DNA from: Candidatus Calescibacterium sp.
GTDB lineage: Bacteria > Calescibacteriota > Calescibacteriia > Calescibacteriales > Calescibacteriaceae
Assembly: GCA_025060505.1 (NCBI GenBank)
Contig: JANXBU010000027.1
Coordinates: 1 to 10,198 of the forward strand
DNA length: 10,198 nucleotides
Direction of reading: 5' to 3'
Shown piece by piece: positions 7,671 to 10,198 of this stretch (positions are counted from its first letter, which is position 1; every line of letters begins with the position of its first letter). The notes beneath the pieces are model-generated. The model ran no database searches. It was not told the origin of the DNA and worked only from the letters and a program-made list of their open reading frames with translations. The position numbers and the translations under genes are program-made.

Positions 7671-7699
7671 TTGGGATATTAACCACAGGAGGGTATAAT
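7671..7699 (+). promoter_or_regulatory. Promoter-like boxes ending 6 nt before the DctP-like start codon
   Basis: TTGGGA (7671-7676), a 17-base spacer and a perfect TATAAT (7694-7699) form a good sigma-70-type promoter. Initiation 6-7 bases after the -10 box falls on ATG 7706, which predicts a leaderless mRNA. The same spacer contains AGGAGGG (7687-7693), which resembles a ribosome site but sits 12 bases from the ATG, further than the 8-10 used by other genes here. Either the promoter or the ribosome site may be the working element. Confidence 0.45.
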
Positions 7700-7705
7700 A
7701 ATAAA

Positions 7706-8737
7706 ATGAAGCTAATTAAGAATTATTTTATTTTTATTTTTTGGCTTATTTCTGTGAGACTTTTTTTTCCTTTTACTTTGTCAACATTCTTGTTTGTTCC
7801 TCTTTCATATTCGCAGGATATTTGGAAATGCGGAACTATTGCTCCTCCGGGCAGTGAATATGAGAAGGTTATAAATCGTATCATAAAGGAAATAAACAAG
7901 GTTATCAATGTAGAAGTTAAGGTGTATTATGCTAATTCCTTCGGCGATGAAATAGACATAGCAAAAGAACTAAAAGCTGGTAAGCTTGATTGCGGAATAC
8001 TTACAGGTAATGGTCTTGGGTATATTTCTCCATACTCAAGGGTTCTTGAATTACCTTTTCTTATAAAGACGAGAAGTGAGTGGGAGCGGGTTAGACCTCG
8101 TCTAACAGTAATACTAACGAATGCTATGCGGAGTGAGGGATGGGAACTTTTTGGGCTGTTCGGTATTGGTTTTGTATATTTTCTATCTAAGTATCCAATT
8201 GAAAACTTGCAGGATTTTTCAGGTAGAACTTTTTGGGTTTGGAAAACAAATATAATTCAGATTGAATCCTACAATGTTCTAAAAATTTTCGGAGCAAAGC
8301 CTCTTGAAATAAGTGTTCTTGATATTCCAGCATTTTACGACTCATTAGATATAATGTGGGGACCAAAGTATGCTTTTGTTGCTTATGGTTGGTATAGATA
8401 CTTCAAATATATTATGTATCCTCCTACTTTGTATTTCCCCGGAGGTATAGTTGTTTCATCGGAGAAGATAAGAAAATACTCACCTGAGCAATTAGCGCGC
8501 CTGAGGGATATGTTTGAAAGAGAAATAAGAAATATCACAAACGAACTGGAGCAACTAAATGAAAAATCCCTTGAAATTTTGCTGAGATCAGGAATAAAAA
8601 AAGTAGAAATAAAAGATGCTGATAAACTCGAACACGCTTTCAAGTCTTCTATGTATGAATCATTCAAGAAGTATATTCCATCTTGGTTAATTGTTTCTGT
8701 TATGGAGGAAGTTCTTAAAGTCAGAGACACAAAATAA
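7706..8737 (+). CDS. DctP-like TRAP transporter solute-binding protein, orphan
   Basis: This 343-residue protein has a long hydrophobic signal segment (residues 7-36; possible cleavage after LSYS) and should work in the periplasm. The mature chain follows the DctP receptor pattern: WKCGTIAPPGSEYEKVI (40-56), YYANSFGDEIDIAKELKAGKLDCGIL (74-99), ELPFLIKTRSEWERV (115-129), a hinge region with FSGRTFWVWKTN (171-182), KIFGAKPLEISVLDIPAFYDSLDI (193-216), and a helical C-terminus (YSPEQLARLRDMF, 258-270). In typical DctP proteins the sequence after the conserved Gly is KIRV, whose Arg binds the substrate carboxylate. Here the aligned residue appears to be W176, so the ligand may not be a simple organic acid anion. 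A Trp-bearing DctP subgroup is known to me from other Gram-negatives. No DctQ or DctM membrane genes lie in the window; a tRNA and phage-like DNA follow. The family is well supported and the ligand unknown. Confidence 0.82.
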   Translation: MKLIKNYFIFIFWLISVRLFFPFTLSTFLFVPLSYSQDIWKCGTIAPPGSEYEKVINRIIKEINKVINVEVKVYYANSFGDEIDIAKELKAGKLDCGILTGNGLGYISPYSRVLELPFLIKTRSEWERVRPRLTVILTNAMRSEGWELFGLFGIGFVYFLSKYPIENLQDFSGRTFWVWKTNIIQIESYNVLKIFGAKPLEISVLDIPAFYDSLDIMWGPKYAFVAYGWYRYFKYIMYPPTLYFPGGIVVSSEKIRKYSPEQLARLRDMFEREIRNITNELEQLNEKSLEILLRSGIKKVEIKDADKLEHAFKSSMYESFKKYIPSWLIVSVMEEVLKVRDTK

Positions 8738-8769
8738 ATCCGTTGATTTTTGTATTTGTGTTTTGCTTT

Positions 8770-8849
8770 GTTATAATTTTTAAACTTTTTCTGTTATAAT
8801 TTTTAAATTATAATTTTATTTATAATTTTTAATATTTATAATTTTTAAT
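8770..8849. repeat. Cluster of imperfect TTATAATTTTTAA direct repeats
   Basis: Five imperfect copies built on TTATAATTTTTAA occur at about 8770-8784, 8793-8807, 8808-8818, 8820-8832 and 8836-8849. The first two share the 15-base word GTTATAATTTTTAAA. AAATTATAATTT (8805-8816) is a perfect palindrome. Each copy contains TATAAT, the consensus -10 word. The cluster fills most of the gene-free stretch between the DctP-like gene and tRNA-Asn (8738-8875). It could serve as promoter material for the tRNA, a protein-binding or easily melted site, or simply be slippage-prone AT DNA. Confidence 0.7.
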
Positions 8850-8875
8850 TTTTATATTATGATGTCTATAAACAT

Positions 8876-8952
8876 TCCCCGGTAGCTCAATTAGGCAGAG
8901 CGGGCGGCTGTTAACCGTCAGGTTGCAGGTTCGAGTCCTGCCCGGGGAGCCA
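8876..8952 (+). tRNA. tRNA-Asn (anticodon GTT) with encoded CCA
   Basis: Acceptor stem TCCCCGG (8876-8882) pairs with CCGGGGA (8942-8948). The D arm is GCTC-AATTAGGCA-GAGC. The anticodon stem GGCGG/CCGTC has loop CTGTTAA with anticodon GTT (8910-8912). The T arm is GCAGG-TTCGAGT-CCTGC. Discriminator G (8949) is followed by an encoded CCA (8950-8952), unlike the tRNA-Leu in this window. Phage-like DNA starts right after it, so its 3' half is a candidate integration (att) site. Confidence 0.97.
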
Positions 8953-9263
8953 TATTTTTCTCTTTTTTATCCACCTAACATCAGAAGAAGCATTTGAACT
9001 TCTGGAAGTGTTTAAATCCTCTGAATAATGGTTTATCTAGATCTGCAGATGCGTTTATTAAGGAAATTACAATGAAGGTGGAATGGATTGAAGATTTAGG
9101 AGACAAAAGGATAGTAGGGAATAACATTTTAGCTTCTGATAACAATTCTGATCTGAAAAATTCTGAAAGATTTATAATAGAGACTTTTGGTTCTGCAATC
9201 TCAAAGGTTTTTTCAAGGTGACTTTTTAAAAATTTTTATAAAATAAAAAGTTATAATTTCTGT
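8953..9263. other. Junction region between tRNA-Asn and the capsid gene, with possible broken coding remnants
   Basis: No confident gene is present in these 311 bases. In one frame 8978-9028 reads TSEEAFELLEVFKSSE then stop, without a start codon. In another frame sequence from about 9029 reads through SRSADAFIKEIT into the small ORF at 9072-9221. Joining the two needs one frame change near 9010-9030, so this may be a decayed gene. From 9222 to 9263 the DNA is almost pure A/T. No integrase, portal, protease or scaffold gene is recognised. Confidence 0.4.
9072..9221 (+). CDS. Small hypothetical ORF upstream of the capsid gene
   Basis: This short reading frame of 49 residues starts at ATG 9072, with AAGGA 7 bases before it, and ends in TGA 9219-9221. 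The product (MKVEWIEDLGDKR at the N-terminus, FGSAISKVFSR at the C-terminus) is acidic in the middle, has no transmembrane segment and matches no family I recognise. The frame stays open upstream to a TTG at 8994, but that start has no good ribosome site. It is in the same frame as the capsid gene, separated by one stop and 42 A/T-rich bases. In T4-like phages the scaffold gene precedes the capsid gene, but this is too short and too unlike a scaffold to name. It may be the end of a broken gene. Confidence 0.3.
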   Translation: MKVEWIEDLGDKRIVGNNILASDNNSDLKNSERFIIETFGSAISKVFSR

Positions 9264-9920
9264 ATGATGTATAATGAAATAGACGAATCAAAGGTTTATT
9301 CCGAAACACCGCAAACTTTAATTTCACAAATAGAAGGCAAAATCGCTAACGACAAAGAGGTTCCTGATGAATTCCGCAAAATTGGACACAAAAGAAGAAG
9401 TCTGGCTACTGTTATAGCAAACACTTATCATGTTTGCAAGAGGGTAGCTGAGCAAAGAGGAATTGATTTGGACAGCTACCTTGCAGAGCAAGCTAACCTA
9501 GGACCGCAAGCTCCTATTACTGCTTCTGATGTAGGACCATTCTTGAAGTTTGTGTTTCCAACTGTAAAAAGGCTCTTTCCCAAAGCTCTGGCACATGAGC
9601 TTGTTTCTGTTCAGCCTATGACAGCTCCGCTTGGTGTAGTCTTCTTCATGAGAAGAACCTACAATACCACAAAAGGAGCTACTCCTGCTGGAACAGAGAT
9701 GATTGTTAATCTTGATATCGATTACACTTCTCCGGCTGTTGCAGAGCATGTTACAATCACAGGCAACACTGGTTCAATGACAGCAAACTGGACTCCGATT
9801 GTAAGGAGAACATCGAAGATCTATGTTGATAACCAGCTTGTTGCACAGGATTATGAGAACGGCAATATTTCGGGTCATTACCAGAGCAACCCAGTTACAG
9901 GAACTGTTGCACAGGTGTAA
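9264..9920 (+). CDS. T4 gp23-type major capsid protein, N-terminal part ending at a premature stop
   Basis: These 218 residues form the first part of a phage major head protein with the HK97-type fold. The diagnostic stretch, at about residues 91-130, is SDVGPFLKFVFPTVKRLFPK and then VSVQPMTAPLGVVFFMRRTY. It lines up with T4 gp23 around IGPAVMGMVRRAIPNLIAFD and CGVQPMNSPTGQVFALRAVY. The N-terminal part is charged and helical, as expected for the arm that phage proteases often remove. Translation ends at TAA 9918-9920, immediately followed by a second TAA, but homologous sequence continues in the -1 frame. T4 gp23 has 521 residues, so this product alone is far too short. The start ATG-ATG (9264, 9267) has no Shine-Dalgarno site, but TATAAT lies exactly 6 bases before it. 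It lies about 310 bases after tRNA-Asn, suggesting a prophage or remnant. An encapsulin is less likely because the motifs are gp23-like. Confidence 0.8.
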   Translation: MMYNEIDESKVYSETPQTLISQIEGKIANDKEVPDEFRKIGHKRRSLATVIANTYHVCKRVAEQRGIDLDSYLAEQANLGPQAPITASDVGPFLKFVFPTVKRLFPKALAHELVSVQPMTAPLGVVFFMRRTYNTTKGATPAGTEMIVNLDIDYTSPAVAEHVTITGNTGSMTANWTPIVRRTSKIYVDNQLVAQDYENGNISGHYQSNPVTGTVAQV

Positions 9921-10198
9921 TAAACATAACAAATATACAAAACGTTCCGGCAGGTGCAAGGGTGCTTGTAAGATACTACTACCAGAATGAGGCAACAGGC
10001 AGAATCGTCAGAATCGAAGGACGAAGTATTACTGTCAGAGCTCAGAGCAGAAAAGTCGTTGTTGAAGAATTACTGGAAACAATTGGAGGTACTCGTTCAC
10101 CTGCGAACATAGATCTGCCTACACTTGTTGAATCAGCTACTAATGATATCATGGTAGAGATAGACAGAGAGATAATACAGACGTTAAGACAACACGCT
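9914..10198 (+). pseudogene. Continuation of the gp23-type capsid gene in the -1 frame (runs off the window)
   Basis: From 9914 the -1 frame reads GVINITNIQNVPAGARVLVRY and remains open for 95 codons to the window end. It contains EGRSITVRAQSRKVVVEELLE and, near the end, SATNDIMVEIDREIIQTLRQ. These match the T4 gp23 segments around VIEAKSRQLKAAYSIELAQDL and ATEIMLEINREVVDWI. So it is the next part of the same capsid protein. This frame is open back to 9857, hence the frame change lies somewhere in 9857-9920. No classical slippery heptamer is visible there, so mutation or a sequence error is more likely than programmed frameshifting. Without correction no complete capsid protein can be made. 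Confidence 0.75.

Larger units (their letters stand above)
7432..7705. other. Intergenic region between divergent tRNA-Leu and the DctP-like gene
   Basis: These 274 very AT-rich bases hold no open reading frame that looks coding and no strong hairpin or long repeat. The short word AAAAGTTCT occurs twice (about 7498 and 7528). The functional content seen is limited to the possible promoter facing tRNA-Leu and the promoter-like boxes just before 7706. Confidence 0.5.

Noticed and set aside
8383-8730. Minus-strand Ser/Ile-rich ORF of 115 codons
   Set aside because: It is antisense to the C-terminal half of the DctP-like gene; the composition is what reverse reading of Glu/Lys/Arg-rich helices gives.
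8770-8849. CRISPR-like array
   Set aside because: Repeats are about 11-15 bases, imperfect, irregularly spaced and A/T only, with no unique spacers of constant length.
9857-9920. Programmed -1 ribosomal frameshift in the capsid gene
   Set aside because: No X-XXY-YYZ slippery heptamer or clear downstream hairpin is visible in the frame-overlap region. Kept only as a minor alternative to mutation or sequence error.
9264-10198. Encapsulin nanocompartment shell gene
   Set aside because: Encapsulins share the HK97 fold, but the motifs here (VQPMTAPLG, SRK...VEELLE, MVEIDRE) match T4 gp23, and no cargo gene is nearby.

Overview
The window is AT-rich bacterial DNA. It comes from a Gram-negative-type cell, because it encodes an outer-membrane efflux channel, a tripartite RND pump and a periplasmic binding protein. 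Arginine is mostly AGA/AGG and isoleucine is often ATA, and ribosome-binding sites are strong (AAAGGAGGT). That codon style suits a thermophile, but this is inference and the phylum cannot be fixed from the sequence.

Layout. (1) 1-294: the 3' end of a gene that looks like the C-terminus of an Rpn/PD-(D/E)XK nuclease-family transposase-like protein. (2) 343-6741: a copper/silver export operon on the + strand. It holds a small cysteine-rich secreted protein, a TolC/CusC-type channel, a CusB-type adaptor with three heavy-metal-binding (HMBD) modules at its N-terminus, and a CusA-type HME-RND pump that keeps all three copper-binding methionines and the proton-relay residues. A hairpin terminator follows. 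(3) 6826-7431, minus strand: an SCP2-like lipid-binding protein, with tRNA-Leu(CAA) upstream. (4) 7706-8737: an orphan DctP-like TRAP solute receptor whose usual ligand-binding arginine position appears to be tryptophan. (5) 8770-8849: an AT-only repeat cluster, followed by tRNA-Asn(GUU) with encoded CCA at 8876-8952. (6) From just after tRNA-Asn to the end of the window: phage-like sequence. This is a weak small ORF region, then a T4 gp23-type major capsid gene that is split by a -1 frame change near 9914-9920 and runs off the window.

How the parts work together. The copper operon makes a complete periplasm-to-outside route. The Cys-rich protein and the HMBD/His-rich arm of the adaptor probably collect metal, the pump moves it using the proton gradient, and the TolC channel releases it. 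The triple HMBD arm may stand in for a separate CusF chaperone, which is not seen here. The capsid gene beside tRNA-Asn suggests a prophage or prophage remnant integrated at that tRNA. The most unusual points are the three-module metal-capturing adaptor, two extra cysteine pairs in the pump, the broken gp23-like capsid gene without a ribosome-binding site, and TATAAT placed exactly 6 nt before two start codons.
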